NCBI GenBank assembly: GCA_016650135.1
Contig: JAENWH010000011.1
Coordinates: 1 to 16,820, forward strand
Source: Peptostreptococcaceae bacterium
GTDB lineage: Bacteria; Bacillota_A; Clostridia; Peptostreptococcales; Anaerovoracaceae
Length of the DNA: 16,820 bases
Direction of reading: 5' to 3'
Position numbers and translations under genes: made by a program. The number at the start of each line of letters is the position of its first letter. Position 1 is the stretch's first letter. The notes beneath the pieces were generated by a model, which saw only the letters and a list, made by a program, of their open reading frames with translations, was not told where the DNA came from and did no database searches. Of the stretch, positions 6,545-14,136 are shown piece after piece.

Positions 6545-9150
6545 TTTGCAGCCGCCTTTAATTCTTCTAATATCTTAATTGCTTCTGATGGTGTTATTTC
6601 CATTAAATTCAGGGATTTAATTCTTTGAACCAGCGGGTCATTAATCACTTCAAAAAATGAAAGTTGCTCAGGTTGCCCAGGTTGTTCTGATATGCCAATT
6701 TGATTTAAATCAACCTTATTTTCGAAAATTCCTGCTTCCAGTTCCAGCAGCTTGAATTCAGCTGATTCTAAAACCGCTTTTGGAACACCGGCCAGTTTTG
6801 CCACATGAATCCCATAGCTTCTGCTTGCACTTCCTTCAATTATTTTATGAAGAAACACTATATTGCCATTCTCCTCTGAAACCTCCACGTTAAGGTTTTT
6901 AAGACCCTTCGTGGCCGTCTCCAGTTCTGTCAGTTCATGGTAATGGGTAGCAAATAATGTTCTGGTTCCCTTTTGTTTATGGCAGAGATACTCAACAACG
7001 GCCCAGGCGATTGATAATCCATCATATGTGCTGGTTCCCCGGCCTATTTCATCCAGTATAATAAGACTTTTTTCTGTGGAGGTGTTTAAAATATAAGCCA
7101 GCTCGCTCATTTCAACGTAAAAAGTACTTTGCCCTTGAGTTAAATTGTCCGAAGCACCAATACGGGTATAAATTCGATCAACTATACCTATTTCTGCTGA
7201 CTCACAAGGTACAAAACATCCTATTTGTGCCATCAGTACAATCAAGGCTGTTTGGCGCATGTAGGTTGATTTACCGGACATGTTCGGGCCTGTAATTAGT
7301 AATAAACTGGATGTATCACAATCAACATAGGTATCATTTGATACAAATACACCATCTTTTATAATCTGCTCAATAACCGGATGTCTCCCCTTTTCAATGA
7401 TCAGTTTGTCTCCTGTATTGATTTTTGGTTTAACATAAGAGAATTTTGCACTGACCTCAGCAAAGGAAATGAGGGCATCCAAATCAGCAATGGCCTGTGA
7501 AGTCGTTTGAATGTCGCAGATATAATCCTGCACAAAACTCCTGACGGTTAAAAAAATCTCATATTCCAGTTGATTTATTTTTGCTTCAGCATTTAAAACG
7601 AGGCTTTCCATCTCTTTCAGCTCAGGTGTAATAAACCTTTCACAGTTGGCCAGCGTTTGTTTTCTAATGTAGTTTTCCGGAATCATATCGTAATTGGATT
7701 TGGTTATTTCAATATAGAATCCAAATACTTTATTAAATCCCACCTTTATATTTTTTATTCCAGTTCTTTCTTTTTCAGAATTTTCTAATCCGGCAATCCA
7801 GTTTTGACCATCTTTAATGGAAAATTTCAGCTGATCAAGTTCATCTGAATAATCTGCCTTTATCAAACCGCCTTCTTTAATTGTAAAGCCAGATTCTTCG
7901 ACGATTGAGGTGTCAATGATATGATATATTTCATCAAGAGAATAAATATTATTTTCAATTTCTTCAAGAAAACCATTACCACAATTCTTAAGATCGCTTT
8001 TAATTTCTGGAAGAATCGAAATTGAATTTTTTAAAGCAATCAGATCTTTACCGTTTGTATTGCCAAAAGCCACCCTTCCAATTAATCTCTCAAGGTCGTA
8101 AATCCGTTTTAAACCCTCTTTTATATTGTTTCTCAGAATGATATCATCGACAAGAGTTTCCACTGCATCAAGTCGTTTATGAATGTCAGGAGCCTTGTTT
8201 AAAGGCTCCTTAATCCATTGTTTCAGCTTTCTGGAACCCATTGCAGTATGGGTCTTATCAAGAATTCCTAATAATGACCCTGAAATTTTCTTCTCATACA
8301 AGGTTTCAGTCAATTCTAAATTCTTTATTGTTGCTTTATCCAGGCTCATATAGCTGCCGATATCATAATAATTTACGTGCGTTATATGACTCAAACTTTG
8401 CTTTCGTGTCTCGAACAGGTAGGAAAGAAGTGCACCAAGTGAATTTACAGCTACTTCACACTCTCTCATCCCGATACCTGTCATAGAGTTTACCTGGAAC
8501 TGTCTTAATATGGATTTTTTAGCTAAATTATTAGCATAATAGGAATCATCTAAAATATTGACATAGGAATCAGTAAGCAGTTTAAGCTCCTCAATACTGC
8601 AGATATTTTCAGCGGATTTATTGATTATTATTTCTTTAGGTTTTATTCTGACCAATTGATTAATTATTGTGTCAATTGTATCAAATTCATTAATGTCAGT
8701 GACACGAAGCTCTCCAGTTGAAATATCACAGTATGATAAACCAACCTCTTTATCATCAATAAATACAGAAGCTAGGTAATTATTCTCTTTTTCATTTAAC
8801 ATCGTTTGACTGATTACAGTTCCTGGTGTGATTACCTGAACCACTTCCCGCTTTACAATGCCCTTTGCGGCTGCCGGATCTTCCGTCTGTTCACAGATTG
8901 CCACCTTGTACCCTTTTTCAATAAGTTTTGCAATATATACATCCGAGGAATGAAAAGGGACTCCGCACATAGGTGCTCTTTCCTCTTGCCCGCAGTTTTT
9001 CCCTGTCAGGGTGATTTCCATTTCCTTTGAAGCAATAATCGCATCTTCAAAAAACATTTCATAAAAATCTCCAAGACGAAAGAACAGTATACAATCTTTA
9101 TACTGTTCTTTTATACTCATATACTGTTTCATCATTGGTGATAATTCCAT
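6541..9150 (-). CDS. mutS: DNA mismatch recognition protein MutS
   Basis: An 869-residue protein that binds mismatches and small loops and recruits MutL. The mismatch-reading Phe-x-Glu motif lies in LGDFYEMFFEDA (F29 and E31). Connector, lever and clamp domains fill about 120-560. The ATPase has Walker A GPNMSGKST near 621-629, the SDNLTQGQSTFYVEM signature, and Walker B/D-loop LDEIGRGTSTYDG near 699-711. The C-terminus (ITPSEAIKILEELKAAAK) is the usual tail. The ATG at 9150 is preferred, with AAAGGA 7 nt upstream. The TTG two codons earlier is too close to that site. The aminotransferase stop lies within the ribosome binding site region, 12 nt away. A 13-bp inverted repeat lies 39 to 71 nt inside the gene (9079-9111) and could fold in the mRNA. 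Confidence 0.98.
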   Translation of the reverse strand: MELSPMMKQYMSIKEQYKDCILFFRLGDFYEMFFEDAIIASKEMEITLTGKNCGQEERAPMCGVPFHSSDVYIAKLIEKGYKVAICEQTEDPAAAKGIVKREVVQVITPGTVISQTMLNEKENNYLASVFIDDKEVGLSYCDISTGELRVTDINEFDTIDTIINQLVRIKPKEIIINKSAENICSIEELKLLTDSYVNILDDSYYANNLAKKSILRQFQVNSMTGIGMRECEVAVNSLGALLSYLFETRKQSLSHITHVNYYDIGSYMSLDKATIKNLELTETLYEKKISGSLLGILDKTHTAMGSRKLKQWIKEPLNKAPDIHKRLDAVETLVDDIILRNNIKEGLKRIYDLERLIGRVAFGNTNGKDLIALKNSISILPEIKSDLKNCGNGFLEEIENNIYSLDEIYHIIDTSIVEESGFTIKEGGLIKADYSDELDQLKFSIKDGQNWIAGLENSEKERTGIKNIKVGFNKVFGFYIEITKSNYDMIPENYIRKQTLANCERFITPELKEMESLVLNAEAKINQLEYEIFLTVRSFVQDYICDIQTTSQAIADLDALISFAEVSAKFSYVKPKINTGDKLIIEKGRHPVIEQIIKDGVFVSNDTYVDCDTSSLLLITGPNMSGKSTYMRQTALIVLMAQIGCFVPCESAEIGIVDRIYTRIGASDNLTQGQSTFYVEMSELAYILNTSTEKSLIILDEIGRGTSTYDGLSIAWAVVEYLCHKQKGTRTLFATHYHELTELETATKGLKNLNVEVSEENGNIVFLHKIIEGSASRSYGIHVAKLAGVPKAVLESAEFKLLELEAGIFENKVDLNQIGISEQPGQPEQLSFFEVINDPLVQRIKSLNLMEITPSEAIKILEELKAAAK
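9079..9111 (-). repeat. 13-bp perfect inverted repeat in the early mutS coding sequence
   Basis: The arms AAAGAACAGTATA (9079-9091) and TATACTGTTCTTT (9099-9111) are perfect reverse complements around a 7-nt loop. The hairpin begins about 39 nt after the mutS start and codes for part of KEQYKDCILFF. It has no U-tract, so it is not an intrinsic terminator. Whether it affects translation or is an accident of codon choice is unknown. Confidence 0.6.
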
Positions 9151-9157
9151 ATTCAAG

Positions 9158-9163
9158 TCCTTT
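9158..9163 (-). promoter_or_regulatory. Ribosome binding site fixing the mutS start
   Basis: AAAGGA lies 7 nt upstream of the ATG at 9150, a good spacing. An in-frame TTG at 9156 would be only one base away from it, too close to be used. The site also abuts the aminotransferase stop codon. Confidence 0.7.
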
Positions 9164-10353
9164 TATCTTTTTTTATAGGCCTCAAGTCCCAGTCTGATTA
9201 ATTCGATTCCTCTTAACATATCTTCTTCTTTCAGAACATAGGCTATTCTCATTTCACTTATTCCCAGCCCCGGTGTAGCATAAAATCCTTCAATCGGTGC
9301 AAACATAACGGTCTCCCCTTTATCATCAAAGTTTTCTAAAATCCAGATTAAAAAATCTTCAGCGTTGTCGACAGGCAGTTTACACGTAATATAGAATGAA
9401 CCACTTGGCTTTTCACAGATAATTCCTTCGATTTTGGAAAGTTCATCATAAACAACATTTCTTCTGTGTTCATATTCAATCTTCACCTCATTAAAATAGG
9501 ATGGATCTAAATTATATAATGCAGCAGAACCAACCTGGTCTAATGTCGGACAAGAAAGTCTTCCCTGGGCCAGTTTAATCAGGTTACGGTGCAGTTCTGC
9601 ATTTTTTGTGATGATGGATCCTATTCTGGCACCGCAGGCACTAAATCTCTTGGAAACACTATCTACGATGATAACCCTGTCAGCTGCATCCTCATACTGT
9701 CCAAAGCTGGTCATTTCCCTTCCGTCATATACAAATTCTCTGTATACTTCATCTGCAATGATAAAGAAATCGTGTTTTTTTGCTAAATCACAAATCATTC
9801 TCATTTCTTCTCTGGTTAAAACGCTCCCTGTCGGGTTCCCTGGGTTTACGAGAACAATGGCTTTCGTTTTAGGAGTTATGACTGCTTCTATGTCTTCTTT
9901 ATTTGCATAATGATATCCATTTTCTGCTCTTGTTGTCAATGGTTTAATAACACCGTCAGCCATGGATATAAAGGTTTTATAATTTGTGTAATAAGGTTCA
10001 GGAATAATCACTTCATCTCCGGCATCAAGAAGACAGGTCATAATGAAAATCAAGGCCTCGCTTCCCCCGTTTGTAATTAAGACGTTATCTTTAACAAAAT
10101 CCATATTATATCTTCTGTAGTAACCGATAACAGCATCAATTAATTCGGGAATTCCTTCAGAAGGAGCATATTCAAGAACATCTGCATCAAAATTTCTAAT
10201 GGCTTCCATAAATGCTTTTGGTGTTTTAATGTCTGGTTGACCGATATTTAAATAATAGACCTTTTTACCTTGTGACTTTGCCTTGTTTGCATAAACATAA
10301 AACTTACGAATTGGTGAATGTTTCATCGCTAATACTCTTTTTGATAGTTTCAT
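9163..10353 (-). CDS. Class I PLP-dependent aminotransferase
   Basis: A 396-residue fold-type I aminotransferase of the aspartate aminotransferase-like group. Visible cofactor and substrate residues include the TNGGSEAL phosphate-binding turn near 94-101, VNPGNPTG at about 169-176, DEVYREF at 201-207 (D201 with Y204), the Schiff-base lysine K235 in SVSKRFSACGAR, the phosphate-binding R243, and the C-terminal substrate-carboxylate arginine in GISEMRIAY. The amino acid used cannot be fixed from sequence; aspartate, alanine or aromatic specificity are all possible. The start is the ATG at 10353, because a perfect AGGAGG lies 7 nt upstream. An earlier ATG at 10374 would put that site inside the gene. 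It sits between tlyA and mutS, exactly where two normally separate gene clusters meet. It has no evident functional link to either neighbour. Confidence 0.93.
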   Translation of the reverse strand: MKLSKRVLAMKHSPIRKFYVYANKAKSQGKKVYYLNIGQPDIKTPKAFMEAIRNFDADVLEYAPSEGIPELIDAVIGYYRRYNMDFVKDNVLITNGGSEALIFIMTCLLDAGDEVIIPEPYYTNYKTFISMADGVIKPLTTRAENGYHYANKEDIEAVITPKTKAIVLVNPGNPTGSVLTREEMRMICDLAKKHDFFIIADEVYREFVYDGREMTSFGQYEDAADRVIIVDSVSKRFSACGARIGSIITKNAELHRNLIKLAQGRLSCPTLDQVGSAALYNLDPSYFNEVKIEYEHRRNVVYDELSKIEGIICEKPSGSFYITCKLPVDNAEDFLIWILENFDDKGETVMFAPIEGFYATPGLGISEMRIAYVLKEEDMLRGIELIRLGLEAYKKR

Positions 10354-10360
10354 TTTAAAT

Positions 10361-10366
10361 CCTCCT
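10361..10366 (-). promoter_or_regulatory. Ribosome binding site fixing the aminotransferase start
   Basis: AGGAGG lies 7 nt before the ATG at 10353. The upstream in-frame ATG at 10374 precedes this site and has no comparable site of its own, so the longer reading (403 residues) is very likely wrong. Confidence 0.85.
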
Positions 10367-10379
10367 AAATACATGTATA

Positions 10380-11186
10380 CTACTGTTTATCTAATTCTTC
10401 ATGAGAATCAGAAACAATAGTGTTAATTATTTTGGCTGCATCAAAGTTGTCTGGCTTAATTTTTTTTAGAAATAATAGGTATTCTATATTCCCTTTTGCT
10501 CCAGTTACCGGAGAAAATGTTAAACCGTTTGGATAAAGACCATTGCTTTCTGCATATGCGATAACATTGTTAATCACTTCTCTGTGGACATTGATATCTC
10601 TTATGATACCTTTTCTCCCAACCTGTTCTCTGCCGGCTTCAAACTGGGGTTTTACCAGGCAAACCAGACTCCCGGTTTCATTTAAAAGGCTTGCGGCAAT
10701 TGGAAAAACAAGTTTGAGGGAAATAAATGAGACATCTATACTTATAAAATCAACATCTTTATCTATTGTTTTTGTATCGAGATAACGAATATTAACTTTT
10801 TCCATATTGACGACTCTTGAATCATTCCTTAGTTTATAATCAAGCTGCCCATAGCCGACATCTATTGCAAATACCTTTTTTGATCCGTTTTTAAGCATGC
10901 AATCTGTAAAGCCTCCCGTTGAAGCACCAATATCTACGGCTGTAATACCTTCTAAAGAAAAACTAAAAAATTCAAGAGCTTTTTCAAGTTTCAGGCCGCC
11001 TCTACTTACATAGGGGCACAAGTTTTCTTTAATAAAAAATTCCTGGAAGTCGTTAACAGTTGTTCCAGCCTTGTCTACTCTTTGCCCGTCCACATAAACA
11101 ATCCCAGCCATGATGGCTGCTTTTGCTCTTTCTCTTGACTGGAAAAGCCCTTTATTAAATAACGTGACATCTAGTCTATCTTTCAA
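10380..11186 (-). CDS. tlyA: TlyA family 2'-O-ribose rRNA methyltransferase / hemolysin A-like
   Basis: A 268-residue protein. An N-terminal S4 RNA-binding domain (KDRLDVTLFNKGLFQSRERAKAAI... IVYVDGQRV) covers about 1-60. An FtsJ-like Rossmann methyltransferase follows, with SRGGLKLEKAL, the SAM-binding loop VDIGASTGGFTDC, then AIDVGYGQLDYKLR, DVSFISLKL and LVKPQFEAGRE. Family members methylate ribose 2'-OH groups in 16S and/or 23S rRNA. Some also have reported haemolytic activity. The start chosen is TTG at 11186, giving MKDRLDV, the usual family N-terminus, with AGGA 6 nt upstream. The longer open frame reaching 11252 adds 22 residues translated from the out-of-frame end of dxs and has no family likeness. 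The gene overlaps dxs by 11 nt. In B. subtilis tlyA is followed by ahrC/argR and recN, while here an aminotransferase follows 26 nt later. Confidence 0.92.
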   Translation of the reverse strand: MKDRLDVTLFNKGLFQSRERAKAAIMAGIVYVDGQRVDKAGTTVNDFQEFFIKENLCPYVSRGGLKLEKALEFFSFSLEGITAVDIGASTGGFTDCMLKNGSKKVFAIDVGYGQLDYKLRNDSRVVNMEKVNIRYLDTKTIDKDVDFISIDVSFISLKLVFPIAASLLNETGSLVCLVKPQFEAGREQVGRKGIIRDINVHREVINNVIAYAESNGLYPNGLTFSPVTGAKGNIEYLLFLKKIKPDNFDAAKIINTIVSDSHEELDKQ

Positions 11187-13014
11187 TGGATTTCCTGATC
11201 CTTTCTGCAACACCCTTGGCATCCAGGTCATATTTTTCAAACAACTCCTCAATACTGCCGTGTTCTATAAATTTATCGGGCCATCCGATATTCGTCACCT
11301 TGACATCAAGAATACCCTTTTCAAGGAGAAAACTGCTTAACTGCTGACCAAATCCGCCAATAACTGAATTATCTTCCAGGGTTACAATATGTTTCACTCT
11401 TCTTGCAGAGGCTAATATCCCGGCCTGATCTAAAGGCTTGATTCTTTTTACGTTTATTATTCCGGCATCTATATTCATTTTCTTCAATAATTCACAGGCG
11501 TTGTTCCCTATTGAAACCATTTTACCAACTGCCCAAATTTCAACATCTGAGCCTAGAGCACTTCCAATTATAACATCAGAGGCAGCCCCTCTTGGATACC
11601 TGATGGCACAAGGTCCATTGAGACTGATTGCATATTCCAGCATTTCTGACAATTCCTTACCATCCTTTGGTGCAAGAATGGTAAGATTTGGCATATGCTC
11701 CAGGTAAGATAAATCAAAGATCCCGTGATGGGTTTCGCCATCCTGTCCTACATTGCCTGCTCTGTCTATTGCAAATATGACCGGTAAGTTTTGAAGACAT
11801 ACATCCATTAGAATCTGATCATATGCTCTTTGAAGAAAGGTAGAATAAATAGCCACTACAGGTTTTAACCCTCCCTGAGCAAGCCCTGCTGCGAAAGTAA
11901 CCGCATGTGCTTCAGCTATACCAACATCAAAGATTCTATCCGGGAAATTTTGTTTAAATTTTTCTAATCCTGTTCCATCTGACATCGCCGCACAAACTAC
12001 AACAATTTTATCGTCTTTTGCGGCTAATTCTACTATTTTGTTCCCGAAAACCTGAGAAAAGGATGTTTCTGTTGATGAGTTCAGCTGAACACCCGTTGTT
12101 GGATCAAAAGGACCAATCCCATGGAATTTATTGGGATTGTTCTCCGCATTCTTATAACCTTTTCCCTTTGTTGTTAATACATGGATAAAAACAGGGCCAT
12201 CCATTGTTTTGGCTAAAGTTAAGGTTTCGATAAGGTCTTTTAGTTTATGTCCATCAATAGGCCCTATATATTTGAAACCAAATTCTTCAAAAATAGCACC
12301 CTGAATAATCGCATATTTAATGGAATCTCTCAGGTGTTCGGCTCCCAGATAAAGGCCTTCTCCAACACCAGGAATACCTTTTAAAGTTTTCTTTAATTGT
12401 TTTTTTAAATCCAGGTACGCTGTTGATAATCTTAGTTTTGATAAATGCCTTGCAATCGCGCCAGTGCTTTTGTTGATTGACATGCCGTTATCATTTAAAA
12501 TGACAATCATCTTTGATTTTGAATCACCTGCGTTATTCAAACCTTCGTAGGCAAGGCCACCGGTAAGCGCCCCATCGCCTATTACTGCAATAACTTCATG
12601 ATTTTCCCCAGCTAAATCTCTTGCCACTGCGAACCCTGTTGCTGCAGAAATAGACGTGCTGCTATGACCAGTCTCAAAACAGTCATGAACGCTCTCATCT
12701 CTTTTGGGGAAGCCACTCATTCCTTCGTAGGAACGAATTGTACACAGATCAGCAGCTCTTCCTGTCAGTATTTTATGGATGTAAGACTGATGCCCAACAT
12801 CCCAGATGATTTTATCTGTTGGGCTTTCAAAAACTTTATGGATAGCAATCGTCAGTTCCACAACACCAAGATTTGATGCCAGATGGCCACCGGTTTTTGA
12901 AACGTTTTCTATCAAATAATCTCTGATTTCATATGGCAAGAGTTCGAGTTCCTTTTCTGTCATCGTCTTTAAGTCTTCAGGAAAATTGTACTCTGTTAAT
13001 TTTTTCTTTAGCAT
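11176..13014 (-). CDS. dxs: 1-deoxy-D-xylulose-5-phosphate synthase Dxs
   Basis: A 612-residue thiamine-diphosphate enzyme that condenses pyruvate with glyceraldehyde 3-phosphate, the first step of the MEP route to isoprenoids; its product also feeds thiamine and pyridoxal synthesis in many bacteria. TGGHLASNLG (41-50) and DVGHQ begin the first domain. The ThDP/Mg motif is GDGALTGG (146-153) with NDN at 174-176. The catalytic Glu is probably E368 in GIAEAH. DRAGNVGQDGETHHG (417-431) and IRYPRG carry substrate-binding residues. Length is normal. The ATG at 13014 has AAGGAG 7 nt upstream and follows the prenyl synthase stop by 20 nt. Co-expression with the prenyl synthase links precursor formation to chain elongation, as in other Firmicutes with this gene order. 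Confidence 0.98.
   Translation of the reverse strand: MLKKKLTEYNFPEDLKTMTEKELELLPYEIRDYLIENVSKTGGHLASNLGVVELTIAIHKVFESPTDKIIWDVGHQSYIHKILTGRAADLCTIRSYEGMSGFPKRDESVHDCFETGHSSTSISAATGFAVARDLAGENHEVIAVIGDGALTGGLAYEGLNNAGDSKSKMIVILNDNGMSINKSTGAIARHLSKLRLSTAYLDLKKQLKKTLKGIPGVGEGLYLGAEHLRDSIKYAIIQGAIFEEFGFKYIGPIDGHKLKDLIETLTLAKTMDGPVFIHVLTTKGKGYKNAENNPNKFHGIGPFDPTTGVQLNSSTETSFSQVFGNKIVELAAKDDKIVVVCAAMSDGTGLEKFKQNFPDRIFDVGIAEAHAVTFAAGLAQGGLKPVVAIYSTFLQRAYDQILMDVCLQNLPVIFAIDRAGNVGQDGETHHGIFDLSYLEHMPNLTILAPKDGKELSEMLEYAISLNGPCAIRYPRGAASDVIIGSALGSDVEIWAVGKMVSIGNNACELLKKMNIDAGIINVKRIKPLDQAGILASARRVKHIVTLEDNSVIGGFGQQLSSFLLEKGILDVKVTNIGWPDKFIEHGSIEELFEKYDLDAKGVAERIRKSIER
11193..11196 (-). promoter_or_regulatory. 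Ribosome binding site for the TTG start of tlyA
   Basis: AGGA lies inside the last codons of dxs, 6 nt before the TTG at 11186. It is modest in strength and, with the non-AUG start and the overlap, suggests that tlyA translation depends on ribosomes finishing dxs. Confidence 0.6.
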
Positions 13015-13034
13015 TATGCTGCTCCTTCAAGTTG

Positions 13035-13925
13035 TTATTTTATTCTGACCGAAAGTTCATTCGCCAGTTTTGTAAAAAATTCTGCTTCGTCATAATAAGG
13101 TTCTAATACTGCAATGGCATTTTCGGTTAATTCTTTTAACCTGCTTATGGAAGCTTCAAGTCCATAGCAGCCTGGATAGGTTGATTTGTTTTTATCTCCG
13201 CCAGATTTCTTCCCCATATCTGTTTCAACACCGGTTACATCCAATATATCATCTTTAATCTGAAAAGCCAGCCCCAGAAATTCTGCATAATCAGTTAAAT
13301 CCCTTAGCATTTTTTCGTTTGCGCCTCCTAAATGAGCACCTGCCCGGATAGACGCAACAATGAGAGCTGCAGTTTTGTTAATATTGATATAATCAAGCAT
13401 CTCCTTTGAACATTGTTTGTTCTCAGCCTCAATATCTGAAATCTGACCTGCAACCATACCTCTGCAGCCAGCTCCTTTAGCAAGTTCGTAAGAGGCCTTC
13501 ACTCTTCTTTTAAGTTGTATGTCACTGTCAAAATATAAAAGCATATCCTTATTCATTGCTTCAAAAGCAGACGTTAAGAGGCCGTCACCAGCCAAGATTG
13601 CTGTTGCTTCACCATAAACCTTATGATTGGTTGGTAATCCTCTTCTAATATCATCATTATCCATCGCAGGTAAATCGTCGTGTATCAGAGAATAAGTATG
13701 AATATATTCTGCGGCACAGGCATATGGAATTGCATTTTTTATATCACCACCTGAAAATTCACATGCAGCAAGCAGTAAAGAAGGTCTGAGTCTTTTCCCA
13801 CCTGCCATTAAACTGTATTTCATTGCTTCGTAAACTGTAATGCTTTTATGGTCAACTTCAGGCAAAAAATCCAGAATGTGCAATTCTACCAAATCTTTAT
13901 ACTTATTAAAATCAATATTATCCAT
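13035..13925 (-). CDS. ispA: Short-chain polyprenyl diphosphate synthase (farnesyl diphosphate synthase type)
   Basis: A 296-residue all-helical trans-prenyltransferase that joins isopentenyl diphosphate to allylic diphosphates in the cytoplasm. GGKRLRP lies at 42-48. The first aspartate-rich motif, DDLPAMDND (83-91), has the two-residue insertion (DDx4D) typical of bacterial farnesyl diphosphate synthases. GDGLLTSAFE follows at about 113-122. The second motif, KDDILD, lies at 224-229. GGDKNKSTYP follows. Product length, C15 or C20, cannot be read with certainty. The ATG at 13925 has AGGAG 7 nt upstream. The gene lies 19 nt after xseB and 20 nt before dxs, the conserved Firmicutes order. It supplies precursors for undecaprenyl carrier lipid, quinones or other isoprenoids. 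Confidence 0.94.
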   Translation of the reverse strand: MDNIDFNKYKDLVELHILDFLPEVDHKSITVYEAMKYSLMAGGKRLRPSLLLAACEFSGGDIKNAIPYACAAEYIHTYSLIHDDLPAMDNDDIRRGLPTNHKVYGEATAILAGDGLLTSAFEAMNKDMLLYFDSDIQLKRRVKASYELAKGAGCRGMVAGQISDIEAENKQCSKEMLDYININKTAALIVASIRAGAHLGGANEKMLRDLTDYAEFLGLAFQIKDDILDVTGVETDMGKKSGGDKNKSTYPGCYGLEASISRLKELTENAIAVLEPYYDEAEFFTKLANELSVRIK

Positions 13926-13944
13926 AATACATCTCCTAAACTGC

Positions 13945-14136
13945 TTAATTAGAAATAATCTCTATTTTTTGCTTTGCATCGTTTAATATCTCAGAACAGT
14001 GTTTATAGTATTTTAACCCTTCTTCATAACTGTTCATTGCCTCTTCCAAGGTAATGCCGTCTTTTTTCAGTTTATCTGCAGATGATTCTAATTGTTTCAA
14101 TGCTTCCTCAAATGTCAGTTTCTTATTTTTCTCCAT
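13945..14136 (-). CDS. xseB: Exodeoxyribonuclease VII small subunit
   Basis: A 63-residue helical protein matching the small subunit of exonuclease VII: KLTFEEALKQLES, then GITLEEAMNSYEEGLKYYKHCSEIL and a final KIEII. Two helices separated by a short turn wrap around the long C-terminal helices of XseA. The complex degrades single-stranded DNA from both ends. The ATG at 14136 is chosen because AGGAG lies 8 nt upstream. A GTG at 14145 would overlap that site and is rejected. The gene overlaps the end of xseA by 14 nt, so the two subunits are probably made by coupled translation. Length is normal for the family. Confidence 0.95.
   Translation of the reverse strand: MEKNKKLTFEEALKQLESSADKLKKDGITLEEAMNSYEEGLKYYKHCSEILNDAKQKIEIISN

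Noticed and set aside
8188..8210. 9-bp inverted repeat AGGAGCCTT/AAGGCTCCT with a 5-nt loop inside mutS
   Set aside because: It is fully within coding sequence, has no U-tract on the transcribed strand, and is short enough to be a chance product of codon use.
10354..10374. Longer aminotransferase start at an ATG 21 nt upstream
   Set aside because: The perfect AGGAGG site lies between the two ATGs and can only serve the downstream one.
13404..13419. GAAC...GTTC pair within the prenyl synthase gene, considered as another SOS box
   Set aside because: The half-sites are separated by seven bases instead of four, and the site lies mid-gene without a promoter.
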